Of a stretch of DNA of 64,000 nt, positions 1-8,382 are shown piece by piece. The stretch comes from Acidimicrobiaceae bacterium (GTDB lineage Bacteria; Actinomycetota; Acidimicrobiia; Acidimicrobiales; UBA8190): NCBI GenBank assembly GCA_003151475.1, contig PLXQ01000017.1:1-64000 (forward strand), read 5' to 3'. Position numbers and translations under genes: made by a program. The notes under the pieces are model-generated. The model made no database searches and was not told the origin of the DNA. It saw only the letters and a program-made list of their open reading frames with translations. The first letter of the stretch is position 1. Every line of letters begins with the position of its first letter.

Positions 1-900
1 ACTTCGGTGCTGGGTGCCCCATACCGCCGGTTTGCTGCGTGCTGCGTACTGCCCGACGTTCGGCGCTACTGTTCGGATCGTAATGGCCGTCATTCTGGCG
101 CGTCGACGGCACCCACAGCACCGGCTGCCGAGCGCGGTTCCGCACGCTCTTCGGGCGGGGCAGGCGGCCTCCCGTGCTTACTCCTGTTGATGCCCCCGGA
201 ATCAGGCACTTTCGGGCTACCTACAACCCGAGATGTGCATCTCTAAGGAAGGGTGATCGGCCCAGCAGAGGTCCGGGAAATCACTCAATTCTGCAAAATG
301 TGAGTTGAGTCGTCGACATGGGCAGAATAGTCGTGACGCGAAACGGTTCGTCCAGGAGCCTCGCTAGCGTGCTGCGGTTGCCTCGATCTCCACCTAGTTC
401 CGGGTAGGCGAGACGACTCACACCAATGAGTGTCATTGCTGGAAGATTCGGTGCCAGCGCCTCGCTCACGGAGCCGTACGCGGCCAAGAGTGCGTCCACG
501 TCCGTCGTGGGACTACCGAGGACACCGTCGTCCGGTCCTTCTCCACCCAAGACGCACTCGTGCTCGAGCAGGTGATGACCGGGATTGTCACCGGCGAGAT
601 GCTGGGGTTTCCGGGCCACGGCAGCCGGAGGCACTGATCGATCCCGTGACGGAGCGCAACAAATCAGACGGCTCTCGCGAGTCTCTAGGCCCGCCGAGGG
701 AGCCGGCAATGCGTCCCGAAAGCCGGACCGCATCCTGCACTGCCCAGGCTCTCGGGGCAACGCCCGCGCACCCGTAAACCGATCGGTCTACGGATCACGA
801 AGAGCTGGCGCGGCTACCTCGGTGCTCGCGAAAGTTGCGGCGCCTGGAACAACACGAGTGGGGCATCCCAACGGGAGCGGAATCCTGCAGTTCAGCTCGG
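1..900. other. No intact gene seen; degenerate or intergenic DNA
   Basis: Open frames on both strands here overlap each other, have biased composition and show no recognisable domain. The only family-like trace is a short plus-strand fragment (listed separately). The stretch lies downstream of the minus-strand SRPBCC/NTF2 operon, and I found no convincing promoter, RNA or terminator in it. Confidence 0.5.
521..637 (+). pseudogene. Possible C-terminal remnant of a SnoaL/NTF2-like ester cyclase
   Basis: In this frame the translation contains the stretch TGIVTGEMLGFPGHG before a stop. It resembles the closing strand of SnoaL-like polyketide cyclases, which typically read H-T-G-E-hydrophobic-G-x-P-A-T-G-R. 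No start, no N-terminal half and no ribosome-binding site are visible, so if real it is only a debris fragment. Another NTF2-fold gene lies 0.7 kb away on the other strand, but the two do not look like copies. The resemblance is short and could be chance. Confidence 0.25.
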
Positions 901-1386
901 TCAATGCAAACCGTCGGGGTCCTCTGTCGCAGCCCTCAGGCGCTGGAGCGTTGCCTCCATGTTCGACACGAGGTCAGCTCGGCGATCCTTGATGCCCATG
1001 AGGTATCGGTCCGCAATGCAGTAGTACCAGGGCATGTCGCGGAGCATCTCGAATGATTCCGCGACATTGGTGCCGCCGACAACAGGGTCGAAGCGATAGG
1101 TCCACTTGGTCATGTCCCGACCCCGGTGGCCAGTGACAAAGGCGAACTCTCGTTCCATGTCAGCCACAACGACACGCGGCGTTGTGGACCAGTGGACTAC
1201 CCCACGACGGTTGCTGCCCTTGAATCGGGCACCGACGGTTGGCCCAACTGCCCCATCGATCCACTCGCAACGCTGACACTCTGGGCTCCACTCGCCCATA
1301 CGCCGCACGTCCGACACGGCGTCGTAGAGCTCAGAAGGCGATGCGCGCACTTCGGTGCTTGCCTCTCCCCGCGTTCCGGCCTTCAC
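901..1386 (-). CDS. SRPBCC (START-like) ligand-binding protein
   Basis: A 161-residue protein with the layout of polyketide-cyclase/dehydrase-type SRPBCC proteins. It has an early helix with SPSELYDAVSDVRRMGEWSP, a middle beta region ending in the W-T-Y-R-F strand, and a long C-terminal helix (residues about 125-155). Family members form a deep hydrophobic cavity for lipids, polyketides or cofactors; the ligand here cannot be told. Its ATG overlaps by 4 bp the stop of the upstream NTF2-like gene, so the two are almost certainly cotranscribed and translationally coupled, under the MarR-type regulator encoded divergently. Confidence 0.8.
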   Translation of the reverse strand: MKAGTRGEASTEVRASPSELYDAVSDVRRMGEWSPECQRCEWIDGAVGPTVGARFKGSNRRGVVHWSTTPRVVVADMEREFAFVTGHRGRDMTKWTYRFDPVVGGTNVAESFEMLRDMPWYYCIADRYLMGIKDRRADLVSNMEATLQRLRAATEDPDGLH

Positions 1387-1772
1387 GACGCCTGACCGAG
1401 AACGTCGAGCATCGTATGTGTATCGATGTAGAACTCGGCAGCGGTGACCTTTCCGTTGCGCAGGGTCCAGACGTGCACCTCCGGCATATCGAACTCAGCG
1501 CCATTGGCCAAGACCGTTCCTCGGCTTCGGCCGCACTGGATGACCCGGTCACCAGCTTCGAACATCGCGTCGGCGGTGACGACCGAGTGGACAGTCCCGC
1601 CGAGCGCAATTCCGAAGGTCGCGACACCATCGAGTCCTTCATGACGCCCTCCCCACGGCAGGGCGTCATCCTGGGTCACCACACAGTCGGGGTCGCATAG
1701 TTCCAAGATGCGATCCAGACCCTCCGCCTCGAACGCTCGATAGAGCTCCTGGATGATTTCGATGTTGGACAT
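1383..1772 (-). CDS. NTF2/SnoaL-like small protein
   Basis: A 129-residue protein with the NTF2-like pattern: an N-terminal helix (IIQELYRAFEAEGLDRIL), the C-D-P-D-C-V turn, and a C-terminal sheet containing H-V-W-T-L-R-N-G-K-V. Such cone-shaped proteins bind or isomerise small hydrophobic molecules or serve as accessory subunits; the substrate is unknown. I place the start at 1772 because GGGAGGG lies just upstream at good spacing. The frame stays open beyond that, but the extension is low-complexity. It is first of a two-gene operon with the SRPBCC gene, and its promoter region holds a palindrome that suits the divergent MarR regulator. Confidence 0.8.
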   Translation of the reverse strand: MSNIEIIQELYRAFEAEGLDRILELCDPDCVVTQDDALPWGGRHEGLDGVATFGIALGGTVHSVVTADAMFEAGDRVIQCGRSRGTVLANGAEFDMPEVHVWTLRNGKVTAAEFYIDTHTMLDVLGQAS

Positions 1773-1803
1773 CGGCCCTCCCATGTCCTTCGGTTTCCTA
1801 AGT

Positions 1804-1816
1804 TTCGGTAACCGAA
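1804..1816. promoter_or_regulatory. Palindrome in the MarR/NTF2 divergent promoter, probable MarR operator
   Basis: TTCGGT-A-ACCGAA is a perfect inverted repeat with 6-bp arms around one base. A further TTCGGT half-site lies 15 bp to the left (1789-1794), as a direct repeat. It sits in the 53-bp gap between the NTF2-like gene and the marR-like gene, where MarR proteins usually bind to repress both directions. Binding itself is inferred. Confidence 0.55.
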
Positions 1817-1825
1817 GTATCATCC

Positions 1826-2305
1826 TTGTTCGTGACCACGTCAAGGGGCCTCCCGAGTGACCGGCTCGCCATAGGTCAGATCCTCGGCCGGCTTCTCTTT
1901 CAGTTCCGGTCCGAGCTTTTCGACAGCGCAGGAGCGGATGGCCGGTTCCACGACATCCGTTTCCCGCATCTTCAGGTGTGGGGGAACATCGGGACCGAAG
2001 GCATCCGATTGACCGACCTGGCTGCAACGGCCCAACTGAGCCTGGCGGCCTGCTCTGAACTCGTCGACGAACTCCAAGGTCTCGGCTACCTCGAACGCCA
2101 GCCCGATCTGTCCGATGGCCGGGCAAAGCTGATCTTTCCGACGGCCAAGGGCCGAGAGGTCCTCGACGCCGCCGGGAAACCCGTGGCCGATCTCGAGCAA
2201 CGATGGCGCGAGCAACTCCCACCTGGAACATTCGATCGAGCGTGCCACACCTTCAACGACCTCATTGGAGCCTTTGCTAACGAAGGCAAGCTCCGCGGGA
2301 GCTGA
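1826..2305 (+). CDS. MarR-family transcriptional regulator
   Basis: A 159-residue winged-helix protein. The recognition region reads GIRLTDLAATAQLSLAACSE (about residues 57-76), followed by a short wing with P-D-L-S-D-G-R-A-K-L, the usual D-x-R-x-K wing signature of MarR proteins. MarR proteins form dimers and release DNA on binding phenolic or lipophilic ligands. The start is TTG at 1826 or GTG at 1832; neither has a strong Shine-Dalgarno. It is divergent from the NTF2/SRPBCC pair with a palindrome between them, so it most likely autoregulates and controls that pair. Confidence 0.8.
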   Translation: MFVTTSRGLPSDRLAIGQILGRLLFQFRSELFDSAGADGRFHDIRFPHLQVWGNIGTEGIRLTDLAATAQLSLAACSELVDELQGLGYLERQPDLSDGRAKLIFPTAKGREVLDAAGKPVADLEQRWREQLPPGTFDRACHTFNDLIGAFANEGKLRGS

Positions 2306-2338
2306 CCAACAAGTCGGCGGTGGACCGGTGGTTCATGG

Positions 2339-3094
2339 GTGCCGATGTCGAACTGTGTCCGGGTGCCCGGCGGAACGAGAGCGACTGGTCGCAACGCCAC
2401 CTACCGCTACTACACCTGTGGCGGACGACAGCGCTATGGATCGAAGACGTGCTCCGCCGACCGGCTTCCCGCTGAGGCCCTCGATGATGCCGTGGTGCGG
2501 TCGCTCCTTGCCGCCTACGAGGACACCGAACTGTTTGCCAACGCCGTGGCCGAAGCCCACGGGCGTGCCCAGCTCGGACACTCACGCCACCAAGGCGAGT
2601 TGGCTGCACTCGACGCTGAGCTGGCCAAGGTCAATGCCGGGATCGACCGCTACCTCCGGGCCTTCGAGACCGGGGCGATGCCCGAGGCGATCTGCGGCGA
2701 ACGAGTGAAGGCCCTGGGCTCCGAGTCAACGGCCCTGCGAGCCCGTCGTGAGGTCCAGTCGGACGAAATGGACGAGGCCGACCTGACCGCCCCATCACCT
2801 GGGGAACTGTCGGCGCTCCGTGACCGGGTGGCCGAGGCGCTGGCCAGCGGTGACCCTGCCCCGGTCAAGACCCTGCTCCAGGCGTTGATCCACGAAATCC
2901 GGGTGGACAGCCGACAGGCCATCCAGCCGATCTTCCGTGTTCCATTGGGCGGGGGCCACCCTGGGGACGATGCGGTTCGCGCACCGTCCCGGTCGGTCGG
3001 TGGGCGCAGAGGGACTCGAACCCCCGACCTCAGCCGTGTGAACCCGTTCAATCCTGGCAAACGAGACGACAGTCCTAGACGTCAGGCGGCATGA
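2339..3094 (+). pseudogene. C-terminal fragment of a large serine recombinase
   Basis: The translation begins inside the recombinase zinc-ribbon region (TYRYYTCGGRQRYGSKTC, with the second cysteine pair intact). It continues through the coiled-coil arm (ELAALDAELAKVNAGIDRY) to the usual tail (LLQALIHEIRVDSRQAIQPI). The N-terminal catalytic resolvase domain with its serine, and the recombinase domain, are absent, and the first zinc cysteine pair is degraded. An intact member would be 450-550 residues. The coding sense ends just before a 42-bp copy of the tRNA-Val 3' end; the last 30 or so codons are read through that tRNA copy. This is a dead integrase left at an attachment site. Confidence 0.75.
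3001..3042 (-). repeat. Partial copy of the tRNA-Val 3' end (candidate attachment site)
   Basis: These 42 bases are identical to 4744-4785, the 3' 42 nt of the intact tRNA-Val(CAC); identity extends one base further left. They contain the T arm, the 3' acceptor strand and part of the anticodon arm, in the same orientation as the tRNA. The sequence diverges abruptly at 3043. Such a tRNA 3' duplication is the classic footprint of an integrated element, here about 1.74 kb between the copies. Confidence 0.8.
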
Positions 3095-3301
3095 CGAGCA
3101 AGAGCGCAGGACCGGGACGACGGCCGACGACACGAGACGACGCGAGTTGTAGGACAAATCCTAGGACGAGGAAGACGGCCGCGATCAGCCGGCGATCGGG
3201 AAGATCGATCAGACTCGGATTTCAAACGGGGCTTGCCGCCGGGGCTCGGCCTTGGTGCCAAATGGTCCCCATCGATCGGCTCCGACGGTGCGATTGGTGT
3301 C

Positions 3302-3424
3302 ATGACCGATGCCTCCCGGGCGACCGAGAAGACGATTCCCGCACTCGACGCCGAGGATCGTGCCTGGCTCGACGAGCAACTCCGGCGCTACACCGAGTTG
3401 CTCAGCTATCTCCGCGAGCATTGA
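3302..3424 (+). CDS. Small acidic helical protein, unknown
   Basis: A 40-codon frame starting at ATG 3302 and ending at TGA 3422-3424. The product is acidic and strongly helical, with a D-A-E-D-R-A-W-L-D-E-Q-L-R-R-Y core and a C-terminal LLSYLREH. The amphipathic pattern looks like real protein rather than a shadow frame. Short helical proteins of this type are common beside integrases on actinobacterial mobile elements, which suits its position between the tRNA-Val copies, but I cannot name the family. The ribosome-binding site is weak. Confidence 0.35.
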   Translation: MTDASRATEKTIPALDAEDRAWLDEQLRRYTELLSYLREH

Positions 3425-3928
3425 AGCGACCTTCGCTCGATTTGGCCGTCGCGTTCAATCACTGCCCCGCGTTACCGTCGTCGATCAGCTCCGTGGCCGT
3501 CATCTCGCTCCCAGCTGGTGCCTCGTACGTGGCGCCTTCGGGCACGCTGGTGCGAATGTTTGTGAATGGCGTGCCCGTCTATCCCGTCTCCGGCCCCCTT
3601 GGTTCCATCGAGTGGGCTATCCCCTCGCTTGGCGTCGAGATCGGCGGAACTGGGTCGGACGCAGACCGGGCCCTCCATACACTTCGCCATCCTTAGAAGG
3701 CGCACTCGATGCCTATCAACTGTCGCTGCGCCAGGCATTCCTCCTAGCCACCGGAGGTTCGTACCACGCCCAGCGGTGGTGTTCGCGGTCGGTCCTGAAG
3801 GGCACCAAATGTCGCTCGCGTCGCTCGATCCCGGTTTGGACTCGGCGCTGCGGGCTCGCGATCACGGGCCGAGAGCGGCGAAGATACGCGTACATCGGTA
3901 TCGTGAACAAAGGCTCTTGCCCGACGCG

Positions 3929-4315
3929 CTACCTCTTTTGACACCCCTTTGCATTGCCGTTCCCAAGGGGTCTGTGACGGTTGTGGGACAGAATCTGACC
4001 GGCGTCGACGTCCGCATCAGGATGCACATCGGGCAGCCGCGCCCGACCAGCGTCGTTGTCGTGAGAAGGCGGCAGCGTTGACGGAGACGAGGCAGTGGAA
4101 GTGGCTGTGGCTGTGGCTGTGGCTGTGGCTGTGGCTGTGGCTGTGGTGAGACTCCCAAGACCGCGGGCGCAGGCGAGAGTCTTGGTACTCGCGCTGGGAG
4201 TACCAACGGAAGTGGATCGGCCGGCCGAGCACGCCGCCAGGAACACGGAGCCACCAAGGAGAGAGAGCGAGACGGCAGTGGGCGCGATCCAACGGATACC
4301 GAAGGGAAGACGCAC
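3929..4315 (-). CDS. Putative lipoprotein with a Thr-Ala repeat linker
   Basis: GTG start at 4315 with AGAAGGACG upstream at good spacing. Residues 1-30 form a signal peptide (basic start, hydrophobic SLSLLGGSVFL) ending in the lipobox L-A-A-C, so the mature protein would be lipid-anchored outside the membrane. A Thr-Ala dipeptide linker of about 7-8 units follows, encoded by the hexanucleotide array at 4101-4142. The roughly 50 residues after the linker have unusual composition and match nothing I know, so the gene may be frameshifted or truncated after the linker. It lies inside the decayed element beside tRNA-Val. Confidence 0.4.
   Translation of the reverse strand: MRLPFGIRWIAPTAVSLSLLGGSVFLAACSAGRSTSVGTPSASTKTLACARGLGSLTTATATATATATATATSTASSPSTLPPSHDNDAGRARLPDVHPDADVDAGQILSHNRHRPLGNGNAKGCQKR
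4101..4142 (+). repeat. Hexanucleotide tandem repeat, 7 x GTGGCT
   Basis: Seven perfect GTGGCT units, followed by another GTGG. On the minus strand it encodes the Thr-Ala linker of the putative lipoprotein. Because the unit is 6 bp, copy-number change would lengthen or shorten the linker by two residues without changing frame. Confidence 0.9.
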
Positions 4316-4743
4316 GATCTCGTCCTTCTACGCGGGTACTTTGTTCGGAGAGTTCTTTCTGTTTCCCCTTGCACACTAGAGCCGAGATCGTCCTGTGAAG
4401 TGGCGGTGCGGCTGTTTGCCTTGCGGTCACCAGAATCGGGCCATCGCCTCGTGCTCGGTATTGCTCTGAGAGCCGTGGTTTGCGAGCGGGCCGCCGGTAG
4501 ACCAGGGTCGAGCCACGTCCCGCCCCGGCTGCAGTAGCCATTCGCGGGCCCTGACAGTGGTGCGTGCGGCCTGCGCGTACTAGACCCATGCGCACCGTCT
4601 CCGCCACCAGACCCTGCCGACTACGTCCCGGCCCCCCGATTTCACACGTTCCACTTCGACTCGTTCGCGCGATCATCGCGCGATCCGAAGACGGCGAGTT
4701 CGGGCAGGGAGCGGAAGATAGCCTCTCACCAGGGAGTTTCGAG

Positions 4744-4817
4744 TGGGCGCAGAGGGACTCGAACCCCCGACCTCAGCCGTGTGAAGGCTGCGCTCTAACC
4801 AGCTGAGCTATGCGCCC
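4744..4817 (-). tRNA. tRNA-Val (CAC)
   Basis: Read on the minus strand from 4817: acceptor GGGCGCA, D arm with AGCTCAGCTGGTTAGAGC, anticodon stem CAGCC/GGCTG around loop TTCACAC (anticodon CAC), and a T arm with GGTTCGAGTCC, closing with TGCGCCC and discriminator A. The acceptor stem pairs fully and the gene is 74 nt with no encoded CCA. Its 3' 42 nt are duplicated at 3001-3042, so it has served as an integration site. Confidence 0.95.
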
Positions 4818-4912
4818 GCAAATCTGACAACGCGATTCTGACCAATTGCCGACAAAGGATTATGTCACGAGCGACATCGGCGTCTTCCGCCGCCAGCGCG
4901 GACAGCTTCTGA

Positions 4913-6325
4913 TCAGGATCCGATGGGGGCGATCTCGTCGAAGCCGAGGGCGGTCTCCAAAGCGGCCGCCGATCGGATGACGACCAGATCGGCGTGCTGG
5001 GGACCCACCAGCTGAAGCCCTATGGGGAGACCGTCGACGCTCAATCCGGCACAGACCGATGCTGCCGGCGAGCGGGTCATGTTGAACGGATAGGTGAAGC
5101 GCACCCAGTTGGCGTCCAGGGCGCCATTGATCATCCCGCTTCCGTCGAGGCCACGCGGCGGTGGCTGGCCGGCGCAGGTGGGAGTCACGAGCAGGCGCAC
5201 ATCGTGGAAGAGATCCACCAACCGGGTGTTGAGACGGTGACAGGCGTCCTCGGCCCGCACGACATCGAGGACGGTCAGGCTCTCGGCTGCCCACTCCATG
5301 GACGCGGCCAGAACGGGATCGATGCGCTTCCATACATCTGTGCCGCGGTAGGGCGCCAGCGTGCGCAGGTTGTAGGCCATGGCCAACGTCAGCCAGTCCC
5401 TCACCGGATCCTCATCGAAGACGGGCTCGATCTCCACCACCTCCACGCCGAGCGACTCGAGGACGGCGACGGCACGCGTGCAGACCTTCAGGACCTCGTC
5501 GTCCACCGGCGCGTAACCGAGCGTCGGCGACCAGGCCACGCGCACGGGCATCTTGGCGTCGAGCAACGCCGCCGGCCACGACGCTTCGGGACGGGGAAGG
5601 GAGCGGAGATCGGTGGCATCGGGCCCCACTACGACGTCGAGGGCGGCCACCACATCGACCAGGCGGCGCGCCATAGGGCCCTTCGTCGACAGATGCTGCC
5701 AGTCCGGCGGCTCGGCACCGCCGGACGGAACCCGGCCGAGCGAGGGCTTCATGCCACTCAGGCCGCAGCACGACGACGGGATACGGATCGAGCCCCCGCC
5801 GTCGGAGCCCGTGGCCAGGGGAACCATGCCCGAAGCGATGGCGGCGGCACTCCCCCCGGAGGACCCTCCGGGGCTGTGCTCGAGGTTCCAGGGGTTGCGG
5901 GTGGCGCCGAATACCTCGTTGTCGGTGTCGCCCTTCCAGCCGAGCTCGGGGGTATTGGTCTTCCCGATCACGATGCAGCCCGCCGCTTTGAGCCGGGCCA
6001 CCAGCGACGAGTCCACAGTGGCGGCGGCGCCGCCGGCGAACACCGGCGACCCGTGGGTGGTGACGAAACCGGCGGCGTCCTCCAGGTCCTTCACGCCGAT
6101 GGGGATGCCCGCCAGTGGCCCGGGATCGCGCCCGGCCGCCACCATGTCGTCGACCTGCGCCGCCGCTTCGAGAGCGGCGGTTTCATCAACGGCCACGAAG
6201 GCGTTCACCGATGGGTTGAGGGCGTCGATCCGTTCCAGGGCGTGGGTCACGAGCTCCCGGGCACCTGTGCGGCCGGCCCGGACGTCGTCGGCCAATGCTG
6301 TGACAGACACTCGGCGAAAGTCCAT
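4913..6325 (-). CDS. Amidase signature-family hydrolase
   Basis: A 470-residue cytosolic amidase of the GatA/FAAH type, which hydrolyses carboxamides through a Ser-cisSer-Lys triad. Lys79 lies in IPIGVKD, the cis-serine lies in SPGGSSGGSA (residues 151-160), and the nucleophile is Ser179 in DGGGSIRIPSS. Length is normal for the family. Without gatB and gatC nearby it is probably a stand-alone amidase, not the transamidosome subunit; the substrate is unknown. I chose the ATG at 6325 because the family consensus begins within a few residues; an in-frame start 36 nt upstream adds only a Cys/Arg-rich tail. It ends 95 bp from the tRNA-Val gene. Confidence 0.9.
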   Translation of the reverse strand: MDFRRVSVTALADDVRAGRTGARELVTHALERIDALNPSVNAFVAVDETAALEAAAQVDDMVAAGRDPGPLAGIPIGVKDLEDAAGFVTTHGSPVFAGGAAATVDSSLVARLKAAGCIVIGKTNTPELGWKGDTDNEVFGATRNPWNLEHSPGGSSGGSAAAIASGMVPLATGSDGGGSIRIPSSCCGLSGMKPSLGRVPSGGAEPPDWQHLSTKGPMARRLVDVVAALDVVVGPDATDLRSLPRPEASWPAALLDAKMPVRVAWSPTLGYAPVDDEVLKVCTRAVAVLESLGVEVVEIEPVFDEDPVRDWLTLAMAYNLRTLAPYRGTDVWKRIDPVLAASMEWAAESLTVLDVVRAEDACHRLNTRLVDLFHDVRLLVTPTCAGQPPPRGLDGSGMINGALDANWVRFTYPFNMTRSPAASVCAGLSVDGLPIGLQLVGPQHADLVVIRSAAALETALGFDEIAPIGS

Positions 6326-6465
6326 GGCCCAGACGTAGCACGGTTCGAACCGACGTGTCACCGTGGGCGAGGTCCGATCTCATCATCGGCCCGGCGTCTG
6401 TCACAAGTGGCCCCGTAAACGCGGCCAGGTAGACAGAGCGTGAAGCCAGGCGGCAACCTGGCACG

Positions 6466-7386
6466 ATGGCTCCTGCTCCCCCGTCCACCGCTGGCGACAC
6501 CGCTTCCGCCGTTCTCGATCACGTCGCCATCGCCGTCGAAAAATGGGCCGACGCCTGGCCGCGCTACGTGCACCAACTGGGCGGCGCCTGGCATTCGGGA
6601 GGGATCAACAGCGGCTTCAGCCCCGCCCAGCTGAGCTTCGCCAACGGAGCCAAGGTCGAGGTTCTCCAGCCCTGGGAGCCCGAGAACAACCCCTTCCTGC
6701 GCCGGTTCCTCGATCACAGCGGTCCGGGGCCCCATCACCTGACGTTCAAGGTCCCCGACATCCATGGCGCTCTCGAGCGCGTCAAGGACGCCGGGTTCGA
6801 ACCGGTGAACGTCCGTCTGTCTGATCCCGTGTGGCAAGAGGCGTTCCTGCATCCGAAGCAGGCCACCGGGGTCGTCGTCCAATTGGCCCAGGCCGAGTTC
6901 GAGTGGATCTCCCCCGCTCCCGAGGGTTTCCCCGAACCCGACATGCCGGCCGCTTCGCTGCACCATGTCACTCACGCCGTACGCCACCTCGACAAGGGAC
7001 TCGAGCTCTTCCACGAACTGCTCGGTGGTGTCATCACGGCCCAGGGGACGGGACCGGGAGAAGCCTGGGAATTCGTCGACCTCGCCTGGCCCGGTCCGCT
7101 CGGTGTCCGGCTGGTGGCACCCACCGGCGATGCCGGGCCCACCACGGCGCTTCGTCTGTGGCTCGGTGACCGCCAAGGGCGCGTCCACCATCTCGCCTTC
7201 GAGTTGCCCGGTCCGCTGCCGGTGTCGGCGTCCGGCCCTGCCGACGACGGAGCTGTTCGGGCGGGAGAGATACCGGGCGTCATCGCCGGCTCGGGATCGG
7301 TTCAGGTCGTCGAGGCCGGGGACAACCTGGGCACCGGACTCGTTCTGCGGGCTTCTTCCTGGGGCGGAGGGGCCGACAGCACCTGA
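6466..7386 (+). CDS. Two-domain VOC (glyoxalase/bleomycin-resistance fold) protein
   Basis: A 306-residue protein with two vicinal-oxygen-chelate modules. The first starts at about residue 16 (VLDHVAIAVEKW) and includes GPGPHHLTFKV near residue 90, like methylmalonyl-CoA epimerase-type domains. The second starts around residue 165 (LHHVTHAVRHLDKGLELF) and includes GRVHHLAFEL. Metal-ligand histidines are present at the expected strand starts, so it could be an epimerase, lyase or dioxygenase-like enzyme; the reaction cannot be fixed. It is divergent from the amidase and precedes a membrane protein by 15 bp. Confidence 0.75.
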   Translation: MAPAPPSTAGDTASAVLDHVAIAVEKWADAWPRYVHQLGGAWHSGGINSGFSPAQLSFANGAKVEVLQPWEPENNPFLRRFLDHSGPGPHHLTFKVPDIHGALERVKDAGFEPVNVRLSDPVWQEAFLHPKQATGVVVQLAQAEFEWISPAPEGFPEPDMPAASLHHVTHAVRHLDKGLELFHELLGGVITAQGTGPGEAWEFVDLAWPGPLGVRLVAPTGDAGPTTALRLWLGDRQGRVHHLAFELPGPLPVSASGPADDGAVRAGEIPGVIAGSGSVQVVEAGDNLGTGLVLRASSWGGGADST

Positions 7387-7401
7387 CTACGCTGGCGGGC
7401 A

Positions 7402-8331
7402 GTGGGCAAGGACGGCGACAACTCGAAGGACACAGACTCCGGGAAGGGCGCCGTCCCCAAGCTCACTGTCGGTCAACGCGTCCTGACCGCCCTGCCCAAC
7501 CTGCAACGGCAGCCGAAACAGAGACCGGTCACCCCGCCCCGGCGCGACACCCGAGGTGCGGGTCAGGGTGCAAACGGCGCCGGCAGGTCCGACGCCGGAG
7601 ATGTCGTCGAACCGGACGAAGTGCTCGCCCCCGGATCGGACCCGACGGCGTCGGGCGGCAAGCTGCGTGACTCGTTCAGCAGGTCGGCCGCACCCCGACA
7701 GCCACGGGGCGCACCGTCGGGGATGTCCAGGGAACAACTGACCGACATCATCAAGCGGCTCGACGATCGTGAGCGGTTCCTGGCCTTGGTCTCGGCCCCC
7801 CTGGGCGTGGTGGTCGGGCTCCTTCTCACCATCGGAGCGATCCACTACAACCCGCCCGTGCACGTGAAGAACCACGTGAGCACGGGGGTGATCCTGTTCG
7901 AGGGCGGCGCCCGTGTGCTGCTGTCGGGCATCTTGGTCCTGGCCACGGTGACGCGTCGCCGGTCGTTCGTAGCCTTCGCCCTGCTCTTCTTAGGCACCTC
8001 CATGGGGTTCCCCTTCGCCCTGCCCTTCTGGGCACTCGGCATCTGGTTGATCTTCCGGGTCTTCAAGTGGCAGAGGGAGCTCACCACCTTGACCGGGGGT
8101 GCCGCCCGGAGCCGGGCCGAGCCGAGGAGCCGGGCCACCATCACCACCAGCCCGGCGGCCCGGGGACGAGAAAGTGCCGAAGCGCGCCGGCGGGCCCGAG
8201 CCGACCGCACGGGTGCGCGCTCAGGTGGGCGCGGCGCCAAGAACAAGAAGAAGCCCGAACCACCGGGGCCGCCGCCCTCCAAGCGCTATACGCCCCCGAA
8301 TACCGTCCGGCCCAAGCCGCCTATCCCGTAA
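7402..8331 (+). CDS. Membrane protein with charged, disordered termini
   Basis: A 309-residue protein (GTG start at 7402) with a Pro/Arg/Gly-rich N-terminal 100 residues and a short helical segment (SREQLTDIIKRLDDRERFLAL). About four transmembrane segments follow, between residues 128 and 225, and then a basic tail rich in Arg, Lys and Pro. The tail ends in GPPPSKRYTPPNTVRP. I do not recognise a catalytic domain. Proteins of this shape are usually small actinobacterial membrane proteins of unknown role. It follows the VOC gene by 15 bp and is probably cotranscribed with it. Confidence 0.7.
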   Translation: MGKDGDNSKDTDSGKGAVPKLTVGQRVLTALPNLQRQPKQRPVTPPRRDTRGAGQGANGAGRSDAGDVVEPDEVLAPGSDPTASGGKLRDSFSRSAAPRQPRGAPSGMSREQLTDIIKRLDDRERFLALVSAPLGVVVGLLLTIGAIHYNPPVHVKNHVSTGVILFEGGARVLLSGILVLATVTRRRSFVAFALLFLGTSMGFPFALPFWALGIWLIFRVFKWQRELTTLTGGAARSRAEPRSRATITTSPAARGRESAEARRRARADRTGARSGGRGAKNKKKPEPPGPPPSKRYTPPNTVRPKPPIP

Positions 8332-8382
8332 CGGCTCGCCGGCTCACACGGGTTCCGTCAGCCGACCCGTCGAGCGGTGTGA

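Larger units (their letters stand above)
3043..4743. other. Remnant between the two tRNA-Val copies
   Basis: This 1.7-kb segment lies between the tRNA-Val gene and its 42-bp partial copy. It carries a 40-codon small ORF (3302-3424), a putative lipoprotein gene on the minus strand (3929-4315) and a hexanucleotide array. A plus-strand open frame around 3470-3696 has a protein-like hydrophobic pattern but no recognised domain and no start I can defend. No integrase, replication or transfer gene is visible inside it. I read it as the decayed body of a small integrated element. Confidence 0.45.

Noticed and set aside
4101-4142. Phase-variable on/off switch of the lipoprotein
   Set aside because: The unit is 6 bp, so slippage cannot change frame; only linker length would vary.
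4913-6325. GatA subunit of the Glu-tRNA amidotransferase
   Set aside because: No gatB or gatC nearby and the text fits stand-alone amidases; left as amidase family.
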